Notes under the pieces: generated by a model
Told to the model about the DNA's origin: nothing
Seen by the model: only the letters and a program-made list of their open reading frames with translations
Databases searched by the model: none
Source of the DNA: Pseudovibrio denitrificans JCM 12308
GTDB lineage: Bacteria > Pseudomonadota > Alphaproteobacteria > Rhizobiales > Stappiaceae
DNA: 64,000 bases
Reading direction: 5' to 3'
Assembly (NCBI RefSeq): GCF_001310815.1
Contig: NZ_BAZK01000001.1
Span: 124,001-188,000, forward strand
Shown: positions 1 to 8,345 of the stretch, piece by piece
Numbering within the stretch: position 1 is the first letter of the stretch
How the letters are laid out: the number at the start of each line of letters is the position of its first letter
Made by a program: the position numbers and the translations under genes

Positions 1-870
1 AAGTTTCAGCGCAACTGGAGTGTACGCGTCGACTTTTTCACCTTTAAGGACTTTATCCGCAGTGTCTACGCCGATGGAACCGATCATGCCAGCCTGCTGA
101 GCAACAGTTGCCAGCATTGCGCCTTCTTCAACAGCTTTTACGCCGTCGTCGGTGCCGTCGAAGCCAACGACGATGATGTCGCGGTTTGCAGCTTCAATCG
201 CTTTGATTGCGCCCAGAGCCATTTCATCATTGTGTGCGAACACTGCATCGATTTCTGGCTGTGCCTGCAGGATGTTTTCCATCACGTTCAGGCCTTTGGT
301 GCGGTCAAAGTCAGCTGGCTGAACTGCAACCAGTTCGATGCCGGATGCGCCGTGCATTGCTTTTTTGAAGCCTGTGCCACGGTCACGTGCTGCAGAAGTA
401 CCTGGAACACCTTCCAGCTCAACGATTTTGCCGCTACCGCGCAGGGTTTCAACGATCAGCTCACCAGCCATTTCACCGCCGAGGATGTTGTCAGACGCAA
501 CGTGGGAAACCACTTTACCGCGTGCGGCGCCACGGTCGAGGGTAACAACCGGAACATCCTTGCGGTTTGCAGCACGGATGGAGCTGGAAACTGCATCAGA
601 GTCAGTTGGGTTGATCATCAGCAGAGCAACGTTTTTGCTGAGAACGTCTTCTACGTTTGCCAGCTCTTTAGCCGGATCGTTCTGGCTGTCGAGAACAACG
701 ATTTTGTAGCCAAGCTCATTTGCGCGAGCTTCTGCACCTTCTTTCAGGGTCACAAAGAACGGATTGTTCAGTGTGGACACGACCAGAGCCAATGTGTCCT
801 GTGCCATGGAAACTGCTGTGGAGCCGAGAAGAAGAGCAGCACCTGCTGCCAAACTCACTAGTTTTTTCAT
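1..870 (-). CDS. rbsB: RbsB-like ribose ABC transporter substrate-binding protein (3' end cut by window)
   Basis: Periplasmic sugar-binding protein that delivers ribose or a related pentose to the RbsA/RbsC membrane complex. The 290 residues in the window begin with a Sec signal ([10 protein letters not shown], then a hydrophobic stretch ending near SMAQD) followed by the mature start [15 protein letters not shown], typical of RbsB. Later family motifs are [32 protein letters not shown] and [11 protein letters not shown]. coli RbsB is about 296 aa, so only a few C-terminal residues should lie outside the window. The start at 870 is supported by an AGGAGG-like site about 5 bases upstream. It is the last gene of rbsD-A-C-B, about 30 bp after rbsC. 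Recognition of the family is secure; the exact sugar is inferred. Confidence 0.93.
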   Translation of the reverse strand, partial: MKKLVSLAAGAALLLGSTAVSMAQDTLALVVSTLNNPFFVTLKEGAEARANELGYKIVVLDSQNDPAKELANVEDVLSKNVALLMINPTDSDAVSSSIRAANRKDVPVVTLDRGAARGKVVSHVASDNILGGEMAGELIVETLRGSGKIVELEGVPGTSAARDRGTGFKKAMHGASGIELVAVQPADFDRTKGLNVMENILQAQPEIDAVFAHNDEMALGAIKAIEAANRDIIVVGFDGTDDGVKAVEEGAMLATVAQQAGMIGSIGVDTADKVLKGEKVDAYTPVALKL

Positions 871-899
871 AGAAACCTCCCGAGGTTCAGTTTGTTTGC

Positions 900-1843
900 T
901 CACGCGTTTGATTTGCCACGGCTGTCGACGACAACCGCCAGAAGGATAACCGCACCTTTTGCGATCATCTGGTAGTAGGATGAAACATCCATAATATTCA
1001 GTGCGTTATTCAACACACCGATGATAAGGCACCAATAATGGTGCCGAAGATCCGGCCTTTGCCGCCAGCGAGGCTGGTGCCACCAAGAACCACCGCTGCA
1101 ATCGCGTCGAGCTCGTAACCAAGACCAGCTGTTGGCTGTGCAGATTCAAGACGTGCTGTCAGGATGATGCCTGCCAGTGCTGCGAGCGCACCGCTGAGGG
1201 CGTAGACAAGAATTTTGACTTTTTTGACGTTGATGCCAGACAGGCGCGCCACGTTCTCATTGCCGCCAATGGCGTAAACGTAACGACCGAAACGGGTCTG
1301 GCTGAGGATGAACCAGCAGATCGCAAAGATAACGACCATCAGGATCACCGGGTTCGGAATACCGAAGATGTAACCGCCGCCAAACTGGTAAAAGCTTTCA
1401 GCCACATCAAAGTAGCCGGTGGAGATTGGGCGACCTTGTGTATAGACCAGCGTCGCGCCGCGGATCATGGTCATGCCGACCAGAGTTGCGATGAATGGCT
1501 GGACGTTGAAGTAGCTGATGATCACACCGCTGGTGGCACCAAGGCCCGCACCCACCATGATGGTGATGAACAGCGCGATCACAAGCGGTGTATCCATGCC
1601 GATAAGGCTTGCGCAGATCGCGCCTGCGAAGGCCAGAATGGAGCCAACCGCCAGATCGATGCCCGCTGTCAGGATCACGAAGGTCATGCCCATGGCGATA
1701 ACGGCGTTGATCGAGGTTTGACGCAGGATGTTGAGCATGTTGTCAACGCCGAGGAAGTTGGCGTTGGCGAAGGACACTGCGGCCATCAGGATAATCAGGC
1801 CAATCAGAGACTTATTTTCACTGATAAAGTCGTTGAGCTTCAT
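900..1843 (-). CDS. rbsC: RbsC-like ribose ABC transporter permease, frameshifted near its 3' end
   Basis: Inner-membrane permease of the ribose importer. It has repeated hydrophobic helices and the BPD_transp_2 features seen in Rbs[49 protein letters not shown] and [18 protein letters not shown]. The open frame stops at about 1010 after 277 residues. The neighbouring frame continues with [19 protein letters not shown] and ends at 900 with a normal RbsC tail. Restoring one C at about 1027-1030 (two C to three) gives 314 aa, close to the usual 320. I therefore read this as one gene with a single missing base, more likely a sequencing error than a real lesion. The start at 1843 follows the rbsA stop by 5 bp. 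Confidence 0.9.
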
Positions 1844-1848
1844 CTGTT

Positions 1849-3341
1849 TTACCCGTTTGTTTGGCCTGCAACGGCGCAGCGCATAATGTTTTCTTGTGTG
1901 GCTTCGTCTCTGTCGAACGATCCGGTCAGCTTGCCGCTGGACAAGACGAGGATGCGATCAGAGATGCCCAGAAGCTCTGGCATGTCGGAGGAGATCAGCA
2001 GGATGCAAAGGCCCTCTGCCTTCAGCTTGTTGATCAGCGTGTAGATTTCGCGTTTTGCGCCAACATCCACCCCGCGTGTTGGTTCATCAAGGATGAGAAC
2101 CTTTGGCTCCGGCACCAGTGACTTGGCGATGGAGACCTTCTGCTGGTTGCCACCGGACAGGTTGGAGATGATGGTGTTTGCATCTCTGGTCTTGATGGCG
2201 AAGGCTTCGATGTACTCGCTGATGGTGACCGCTTCAGAGGCTTTGTTGACGAAGCCGAATGCGTTGCAGAACCGGTCCAGTCCTGTGAGGGACATGTTGG
2301 AGCCCAGCTCCTGAGACTGAACGAGCCCTTCCTGCTTGCGGTCTTCGGTGACGTAGCCGATTTGCGCTTTTACACCGTCCTGCGGAGATCTGAGGCGGAT
2401 CTCTTTGCCGTCGATTTTGACTGCACCGCTTTTGATTGGGTTGGCGCCAAAGATGGCCTTTGCCAGCTCTGTTCGCCCTGCCCCAACGAGGCCTGCAAAG
2501 CCAACCACTTCACCCGCATGGGCTGTGAAGGAGATTTCCTTGGCACCATGTGCGGAAAGCTTTTCAACTTCGATGCGTACATCGCCCGGAACAGCTGGCA
2601 CAAATGGGTACTGATCAGAAAGTTCGCGGCCCACCATGTGGCGGATCAGGTCGTCTTCGGTGATCTCTGCAACGGGGCCTGATGGACCATTTCACCGTCA
2701 CGCAGAATGGCGATGTCGTCACACATCTGGAAGATTTCACCCAGACGGTGTGAGATGAAGACAAGGCCTTTTCCCTGAGCGCGTAGCTCATCGACGACTT
2801 CGAACAGGATTGCTGTCTCAATATCGGTGAGCGCGTCGGTTGGCTCATCCATGATGATCACTTCAGCATTCAGCGAGAGCGCTTTTGCGATCTCAACCAT
2901 TTGCTGCTGCGCGATGGAAAGCCTGCCCAATGGGGTTTTGGGATCAATATCCTGCTTCAGTTGTGCGAGGTATTTTTTGCTTTCCCGTTCAATCACATCC
3001 CACTGGATCTTGCCCAGTTTGGTCGGTTCACGGCCCAGATAGATATTCTCTGCGACGGAGAGTTCAGGAAGCAAATTAAGTTCTTGGTGAATAATGCCAA
3101 TTCCGGCATCCATGGACTGACGCGCGGTGGTGAACTCTACTTCCTTGCCCTTGTAGACCACTTTACCCGCATCACGCTGATAGATGCCTGATATGATTTT
3201 CATCAGGGTTGATTTGCCGGCTCCGTTTTCACCGGCCAGAGCCACAACACGCCCGGCACGGATGGTCAGATCAACGGATTTGAGCACGTTGATCCCGGAG
3301 AAGGATTTTTCAATTCCCTGAAGTTGAAGAAGGGTTGTCAC
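1849..3341 (-). CDS. rbsA: RbsA-like ribose ABC transporter ATP-binding protein, frameshifted in the middle
   Basis: Twin-cassette ATPase that powers ribose uptake. The first cassette has Walker A GENGAGKSTL (about residues 36-45), signature LSIAQQQMVEIAKAL and Walker B VIIMDEPTDAL. The second has the degenerate GLVGAGRTEL, then LSGGNQQKVSIAKSL and VLILDEPTRGVDVG, as in RbsA and XylG. The reading frame breaks at a run of four G (2674-2677). Restoring one base joins DGEMVHQAP to VAEITEDDLIRHMVGREL and gives 497 aa, against 501 in E. coli. The second cassette thus lacks its own start and the gene is one unit. Walker B in the first cassette reads DEPTDAL where DEPTxAL is usual, so it should be active. 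Confidence 0.92.
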
Positions 3342-3384
3342 TGGGTGTCCTCTCCCAAAGCCCGAATGGTTTTGTAGACTTTCC

Positions 3385-3804
3385 TCAGAACGTCACGCCT
3401 GAATAGAAAATCACATTGGCGTAGGGTGTGCATTCTCCCGTGCGCACCACGGCCCGGCATTTGCCCGTTAATGCCTTAAATTCCTCATGAGAGACAGTTG
3501 TGGTCTCTACGTTGGTGCCCTGACACTTTGCGATTTCGGCAATCAGCGAGCGCAAACGCAAATGATAGGCTGGCTGCTGTTCGATCAGCTCTTCAGCAAT
3601 TACAACCCGCTCCACCTGCATCTCAGCTGTGATCGCGCTTGCTGTTTCCAGCATGCCCGGCAGGCCCTTTGTAATTGCAAGGTCGATACGCTCGACATCC
3701 TTGGAAATTGGGAGCCCGGCATCTCCAACACAAAGACCATCCCCATGGCCCATATGAGAGATAATGCTAGAGACCGGAGCGTTTAAAAGTACGCCCTTCT
3801 TCAT
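3385..3804 (-). CDS. rbsD: D-ribose pyranase
   Basis: RbsD interconverts the pyran and furan forms of ribose so that incoming sugar can be phosphorylated. The 139-residue product matches the family along its whole length: MKKGVLLNAPVSSIISHMGH at the N-terminus with the catalytic-region His, DAGLPI, NEMQVE-like AEMQVERVVIAEE, and a C-terminal VVRTGECTPYANVIFYSGV. E. coli RbsD is also 139 aa. The frame is open upstream to 3897, but family alignment fixes the start at 3804; the upstream part runs through the operator palindrome. It is the promoter-proximal gene of the rbs operon. No rbsK or rbsR is present in the window, so the kinase and regulator must lie elsewhere. Confidence 0.95.
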   Translation of the reverse strand: MKKGVLLNAPVSSIISHMGHGDGLCVGDAGLPISKDVERIDLAITKGLPGMLETASAITAEMQVERVVIAEELIEQQPAYHLRLRSLIAEIAKCQGTNVETTTVSHEEFKALTGKCRAVVRTGECTPYANVIFYSGVTF

Positions 3805-4124
3805 TGCAGCAAGTCCTCCGCGTTGTCTCGATTGAAGAGACGTTAACAGGCGCGCATGAGTTACGCAACCGTTTGCGCAAACGTTTGCGTAAGTCATTTC
3901 CTGGAATTATTCCAGCTCATTTCAGGCATACTGAATGCATGGGTGCCCTGTCCGTTCAGCTGGATCGGCAAAAATATCAGAGGTTATATGGATTTATTGC
4001 GGATCAGATTTTGGTCTGCAGATGACTGTGACGGCAGCGCTCAGATGTACCACTGAGACAATTTGCGCCTGTTTTATCACTCTGAGTTTTTGGGGATATG
4101 TGGTCCCTCACCTGCCCACACAGC
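3805..4124. other. Intergenic region between the uronate operon terminator and rbsD
   Basis: About 320 bp without a convincing gene. It must hold the promoter of the minus-strand rbs operon, and contains the 32-bp operator-like palindrome. Short open frames here have no Shine-Dalgarno site and no family resemblance. I see no other element. Confidence 0.6.
3861..3892. promoter_or_regulatory. 32-bp palindrome, probable RbsR/LacI-family operator of the rbs operon
   Basis: The two 16-base halves, TTACGCAACCGTTTGC and GCAAACGTTTGCGTAA, are reverse complements with a single mismatch. Inside it lie two overlapping perfect 12-bp palindromes, GTTTGCGCAAAC and GCAAACGTTTGC, the latter close to the CpG-centred consensus of LacI-family repressors. 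It lies 57 bp upstream of rbsD, where a repressor would block transcription. The sequence symmetry is direct observation; the regulator is inferred. Confidence 0.75.
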
Positions 4125-4152
4125 AAAAAACCCCGCTTCTTTCGAAGCGAGG
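4125..4152 (-). terminator. Rho-independent terminator of the oligouronide operon
   Basis: Read on the minus strand: CCTCGCTTC, loop GAAA, GAAGCGGGG, then six T. The stem is nine base pairs with one G-U pair, closed by a stable tetraloop. It lies 31 bp after the kduI stop and ends the long minus-strand operon. Confidence 0.9.
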
Positions 4153-4182
4153 CTCGTTGGATTTCATCGGATCAATTGATGA

Positions 4183-5018
4183 TTATTTCAGATCAGGCAC
4201 CGCGATGTGATCCATGTCGGTGAACTCCTGATTTTCACCGGTCATGCCCCAGATGAAGGTGTAGGACTGGGTGCCGACACCGCTATGGATGGACCAGCTT
4301 GGTGAGATCACCGCCTGCTCATTGTGAACGAACAGATGGCGAGTTTCCTGTGGTTCCCCCATCAGGTGCACAACGGCTGCATCGTCATTCATGTTGAAAT
4401 AGAAATACACTTCCATGCGACGATCATGCGTGTGCGCTGGCATGGTGTTCCAGATAGAACCCTGATGCAGTTTAGTCATGCCCATCAGCAGCTGGCAGGT
4501 TGGTAGCACATCTGGCACGAAGTACTTGTTGATGGTGCGCTCATTGCAGTTTTCAGCATCGCCCAGAGTGACCGGTGAAGCTTCTGCCAAGGTCACCTTC
4601 TTGTTCGGGTAAGTTTTGTGAGCCGGAGCGCAGTTGTAGTAAAGCTTGGCCGGGTTCTGCTTATCAACGCTCTTGAAGGAGACGTCTTTCGCGCCCATGC
4701 CGACGTAAAGCGCTTCTTCCTGAGCGATCTCATAGCCTTCACCATCAACGGTAATGACAGCCGGGCCGCCCACGTTGATGAAGCCGATTTCGCGGCGTTC
4801 CAGGAAGTAAGAAACGCCCAGCTTCTTACCGTAGTCTGCTTCCAGTACGACTTCCGTATTCACCGGCATGACACCGCCCACAATGATGCGGTCCACGTGG
4901 CTGTAGGTCATGGTGATTTCATCGGTAGCAAAGATGCTTTCGATGAGGAACTCGCGGCGTAGGCTTCTGTGTCCAATGTTTTGGCGTGCTCGCTGTGAAT
5001 TGCCTGTCTGACTTCCAT
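4183..5018 (-). CDS. kduI: 5-keto-4-deoxyuronate isomerase, frameshifted near its 5' end
   Basis: KduI converts 4-deoxy-L-threo-5-hexosulose uronate (DKI), from unsaturated uronates, to 3-deoxy-D-glycero-2,5-hexodiulosonate, the substrate of KduD. The cupin body is well conserved: [39 protein letters not shown]-type [36 protein letters not shown] (metal ligands HTH and E) and [12 protein letters not shown]. The N-terminus [18 protein letters not shown] is in another frame starting at 5018 after an AGGAGA site. Restoring one base at about 4964 joins it to [19 protein letters not shown] and gives 278 aa, exactly the E. coli length. One missing base in a GG/CC pair is the simplest explanation. 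Last gene of the operon. Confidence 0.95.
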
Positions 5019-5042
5019 GATAATCTCCTAAAATTCGGCGAT

Positions 5043-5066
5043 TGGGCGCAGATCTCCGTGCGCCCA
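5043..5066 (-). other. Hairpin between kduD and kduI
   Basis: TGGGCGCA, eight-base loop, TGCGCCCA: a perfect eight-pair stem in the 87-bp gap between kduD and kduI. No T-run follows, so it looks like an mRNA processing or stabilising structure rather than a terminator. Confidence 0.5.
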
Positions 5067-5105
5067 GTAGTTCAACTGCGCGTTCTTTGTTTTTGGTTTT
5101 GTAGT

Positions 5106-5867
5106 TCAGTTAGCGGGCGAGCAGCCACCATCGACGGCCAGCGTGAAGCCATTGACGTAGGACGCCGCTTCAGAGGCCAGGAACACACATGGACCAGCCA
5201 CGTCACCCGGTTCACCCCAACGCTCTGCCGGAATACGTTCCAGAATGGCCTGATTGCGGTCAGCATCAGCACGCAGGGCTGCGGTGTTGTTGGTTGCCAT
5301 GTAACCCGGCGCAATCGCGTTGACGTTGATGCCGTGCTTTGCCCACTCATTCGCCAGCGCGCGGGTCAGGCCCAACACAGCGCTTTTGGAGGCGGTGTAG
5401 GATGGAACGCGAATGCCGCCCTGATAAGAGAGCATGGAGGCGACGTTGATGATTTTGCCGCCATTGCCTTGCTTGACGAACTGCTTTGCTACCAGCTGGG
5501 AGAGGAAGAAGAGCGAGCGGATGTTGAGATTCATCACCGCGTCCCAGTCATCCTCAGAGAAGTCCAGCGCATCTTCGCGGCGGATGATGCCAGCGTTGTT
5601 GACCAGAATATCGACCTTACCTGTGGCCGCAACAGCATCAGCGACAACACCCGGAAGAGCCTCTTTATTACTCAGGTCTGCGCGCAGATCAAAGAATTTG
5701 CGCCCTGTTTCGGCCATAACGGCAATGGTGTCTTTTGGCTCCACCACATTGACGCCAACGATATCGCAGCCAGCTTTGGCGAGCCCTACAGCCATGGCCT
5801 GACCCAGACCAGTGTCACAGCCCGTTACGATTGCAGTTTTTCCATTCAAATCAAACTGATTCAGCAT
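5106..5867 (-). CDS. kduD: 2-dehydro-3-deoxy-D-gluconate 5-dehydrogenase (KduD-type SDR)
   Basis: Classical short-chain dehydrogenase of 253 aa that reduces the KduI product to 2-keto-3-deoxygluconate with NAD(P)H. The cofactor loop TGCDTGLG is at residues 15-22, NNAG at 90-93, the catalytic Ser in NVAS near 144, and YxxxK (YTASK) at 157-161. Length and the opening [15 protein letters not shown] match KduD, as does the position next to kduI. The start at 5867 is 11 bp after the preceding gene's stop. The 2-keto-3-deoxygluconate kinase and aldolase that finish the pathway are not in this window. Confidence 0.93.
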   Translation of the reverse strand: MLNQFDLNGKTAIVTGCDTGLGQAMAVGLAKAGCDIVGVNVVEPKDTIAVMAETGRKFFDLRADLSNKEALPGVVADAVAATGKVDILVNNAGIIRREDALDFSEDDWDAVMNLNIRSLFFLSQLVAKQFVKQGNGGKIINVASMLSYQGGIRVPSYTASKSAVLGLTRALANEWAKHGINVNAIAPGYMATNNTAALRADADRNQAILERIPAERWGEPGDVAGPCVFLASEAASYVNGFTLAVDGGCSPAN

Positions 5868-5878
5868 ATGTCTTATTC

Positions 5879-7264
5879 CTAAACAGCACTAAGAGAACTT
5901 GCAGGTTTGCTGAAGCAAACGTTGGTTACGTGGCCGAGCTCGGTCTCCTGTTCAGACCAGCCTTTCGGCAGCGTTTCAGGCCGATGGATCACAACATCGT
6001 TGCAGGTGATATTGTTGGCCTGATCCAGCCAGAGGCCCGGCAATCCGTTCGGGTACGGCTCCAGGCCGAGGATCTGACCAGCTTCGTTTTTAACCCACGC
6101 GTTCCGGCGCCCCTGCTCTGGATTATCGAGCAGGTTTACATCATGCGGGCTTGGGCGCAGGTCCAGATAGTAAGCATCCGGGAACTTGCCTGCTTCCAAT
6201 GAAAGCTGGATGTTGCTTAGGGTGACGTTCTCAATCTGCTGGGTTTCGTGACCAACGATGTTGATCGCCCCCTGCGCACGGCCTGTGATGCCTTCTGCAG
6301 CTACATCGCGCACATAGCCCGGCACATCGCCTGCAACACGTGGCAGGGCGTTGATGGTGATTGCTTCACCGCTGCCCCAGAACCCATCCGGTGTCTGCTC
6401 ACACTGTACAGTACAGTTGGAGAAGCGGATGCGTTCGATATCGCCGCCATCACGGGAGAAGATACCGAATGCACGGTTGGACTCGGTGATTGTGCAGGTG
6501 GTGAACAGCACGTCGCGCACATCCTGATAGGTTTCTGTGCCGATTTTCAGGGCGCAGGACTTGGAGGACAAGATGGAGTTGCTGACGATGATCCGCTCAG
6601 CCGGACCGTTGAGGCTTTCATCTTCCTTGCGGCAGGTTTTCACGCAGACCGCGTCATCGGCTGCGCGGATCACACAGTTGAAGATGGAGGCATCGGTGCA
6701 GCTGTCGAAGTTGACGCCGTCTGTGTTTGGCATGCGCATGTCATTGAGAATGCGCAGGCTTTCCACCTTCACCTGATGGCAGGCGATCAAGTGGATGGTC
6801 CACATGGGCGCTTCTACAATGGAAATGCCTGTGAGGCTGATGTCTTTGCAGTTTTCGAAGACGACGATACGCGGGCGTAGCATCTTCGGCCAGAACGTGC
6901 CTTCAAAGAGCCCATCACGACCGCACCATTTATCGCTGTGACCGTGGATGGTTCCGCTGCCGGAAATGGAGATGCCTTGCTGATCGCGCGCTGTGATGAA
7001 AGCACGGTCAGAATCTTCCGCAATGACGGAGACCTTGCCCGCTTCATAGTCTGCGTAGTCGGTTGAACAGGAAAGTTCGCAGCCGGTTGGCAGGTGCAGA
7101 TCAACAAAGGATTTGAGTTTTAAGGCCTTTGAGACCCACTGCCCTCTTGGCAGCACGACTTGACCACCACCAGCAGCATGAACTGCGTCAATCGCTTGCT
7201 GGACGGCCTGCGTTATGTCTTTTTCGCCGTCTGTGACAGTGACATGGTGTGTATTAAGCGACAT
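5879..7264 (-). CDS. GH28 polygalacturonase-like glycosidase, cytoplasmic
   Basis: Right-handed beta-helix glycoside hydrolase of family 28, acting on galacturonan or related uronide chains. The 461-residue product shows the N-terminal pectate-lyase-like segment (DITQAVQQAIDAVHAAGGG and VVLPRG), then the catalytic motifs NTDGVNFDSC at 180-189 and ADDAVCVKT at 202-210, which supply the Asp residues. There is no signal peptide, so it probably acts in the cytoplasm on imported oligomers, as exo-acting GH28 enzymes do in such loci. I chose the start at 7264 because an AAGGAA site precedes it and the gene then overlaps the GH105 stop by 11 bp, suggesting translational coupling. The exact linkage cleaved cannot be told from sequence. 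Confidence 0.88.
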   Translation of the reverse strand: MSLNTHHVTVTDGEKDITQAVQQAIDAVHAAGGGQVVLPRGQWVSKALKLKSFVDLHLPTGCELSCSTDYADYEAGKVSVIAEDSDRAFITARDQQGISISGSGTIHGHSDKWCGRDGLFEGTFWPKMLRPRIVVFENCKDISLTGISIVEAPMWTIHLIACHQVKVESLRILNDMRMPNTDGVNFDSCTDASIFNCVIRAADDAVCVKTCRKEDESLNGPAERIIVSNSILSSKSCALKIGTETYQDVRDVLFTTCTITESNRAFGIFSRDGGDIERIRFSNCTVQCEQTPDGFWGSGEAITINALPRVAGDVPGYVRDVAAEGITGRAQGAINIVGHETQQIENVTLSNIQLSLEAGKFPDAYYLDLRPSPHDVNLLDNPEQGRRNAWVKNEAGQILGLEPYPNGLPGLWLDQANNITCNDVVIHRPETLPKGWSEQETELGHVTNVCFSKPASSLSAV

Positions 7265-8345
7265 CTTGCAAAATTTCCTTAGCAGCAAGAAGTTCAATCA
7301 AAAGAAGGCTTGCCAGAGCCTGCCCGTATGGTGTGGGGGTGTTCGGAATGTTCCGGTAGAACTCAAAATCATGCCCCATAGCGGTTCCGTCAGAGACTTC
7401 CTGAACAATCCCAGCCGCATCTATCCGCTCCAGCACAGCAGAAGCTGCTTTGAGCGCAGGTTGCAGATAGCTTTCTGGCAGAATTCCCGTTCTCACACCT
7501 CGCAGCAGACCATAGGCAAAGCCAGCGGTTGCAGAGGTTTCCGGCGGAGAGTCTGGCTGGTCCAGCAGAGTTGGCCACATGCCATCTTCCAACTGAAGCG
7601 GCAGCAAAGCTTCCACCTGACGGCGATAGAGCGCTTTAATCTGCCGGGCAGCAGGGCCATAGCGTTCGCCGACGAGCTCAAACAGTTCCGGCACAGCGAT
7701 GGTGATCCACGCATTGCCGCGCGCCCAGAAGGCTTCAGCGTAGTTGTGGTTTCCAAGGAATGTCCAGCCATGATACCAGAGGCCGCTCACCGGATCTGAC
7801 AGATACCGGCCATGGACCAGAAACTGGTAATAGGCTTCTTCCACCCAGTCCGGACGATCCAGCCAATCCCCAGCCACGCCCATGAACAGGCCTGCCATGA
7901 AGAGCGTGTCATCCCAGAGCTGACCGTCATTTTCGCGTTCCTTGACGAGATGCTGGAAGCCCTCATCAACAGTCTTCGGCATATCGTTGACCAGCCATTC
8001 GGCCCAGTCGGTCACGATCTGCTTCCAGCGCTCGTTGTTGGTTTCCCGCGCCAGTAAGGCCAGGCACAACATGGGCGCTGTGGAGTTGATCTGGCGCGGT
8101 GGCAGGCCGCGCGCGATCTGCATGTCGTACCAGCTGGCCAGATTGCGCTTCATACGCTCATCACCTGTTTTGCAGGCATGCTTGTAAAAGCCGTAGAGGC
8201 CGACGCCGACTTCCCAGTCCCACTCATCAAAGTGGATGGATCCATCACCATCAAGCTCTGATGGAGCATCATTGATGCCCTTCAGACTGCGGAACCCATC
8301 TGCTGTCAGGGTCAGCGCTTCTTCAAGTCTGGATGCTTCAAACAT
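7254..8345 (-). CDS. GH105 unsaturated rhamnogalacturonyl/galacturonyl hydrolase
   Basis: Glycoside hydrolase family 105 (YteR/YesR type), which removes the unsaturated 4,5-uronyl residue left by pectate or rhamnogalacturonan lyases and so produces the KduI substrate. Length 363 aa is normal for the family. Visible motifs are WDWEVGVGLYGF, QINSTAPMLCLALL, LWDDTLFMAGLFMG with the likely catalytic Asp, GLWYHGW, FWARGNAW and TSATAGFAYGLLRG. No signal peptide. The frame is open to 8435 but an AGGAGG site immediately upstream of 8345 and the family N-terminus fix the start there. It overlaps the upstream gene by 8 bp and the downstream GH28 gene by 11 bp. Confidence 0.9.
   Translation of the reverse strand: MFEASRLEEALTLTADGFRSLKGINDAPSELDGDGSIHFDEWDWEVGVGLYGFYKHACKTGDERMKRNLASWYDMQIARGLPPRQINSTAPMLCLALLARETNNERWKQIVTDWAEWLVNDMPKTVDEGFQHLVKERENDGQLWDDTLFMAGLFMGVAGDWLDRPDWVEEAYYQFLVHGRYLSDPVSGLWYHGWTFLGNHNYAEAFWARGNAWITIAVPELFELVGERYGPAARQIKALYRRQVEALLPLQLEDGMWPTLLDQPDSPPETSATAGFAYGLLRGVRTGILPESYLQPALKAASAVLERIDAAGIVQEVSDGTAMGHDFEFYRNIPNTPTPYGQALASLLLIELLAAKEILQDVA

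Noticed and set aside
232..861. Long plus-strand open frame rich in Cys over rbsB
   Set aside because: It is the antisense shadow of a clear RbsB coding sequence, has no ribosome site and no family resemblance.
900..1843. Reading the interrupted genes as true pseudogenes
   Set aside because: The breaks are single bases at homopolymers, the rest of each protein is intact, and they occur evenly across unrelated loci, so a sequencing cause is more likely.
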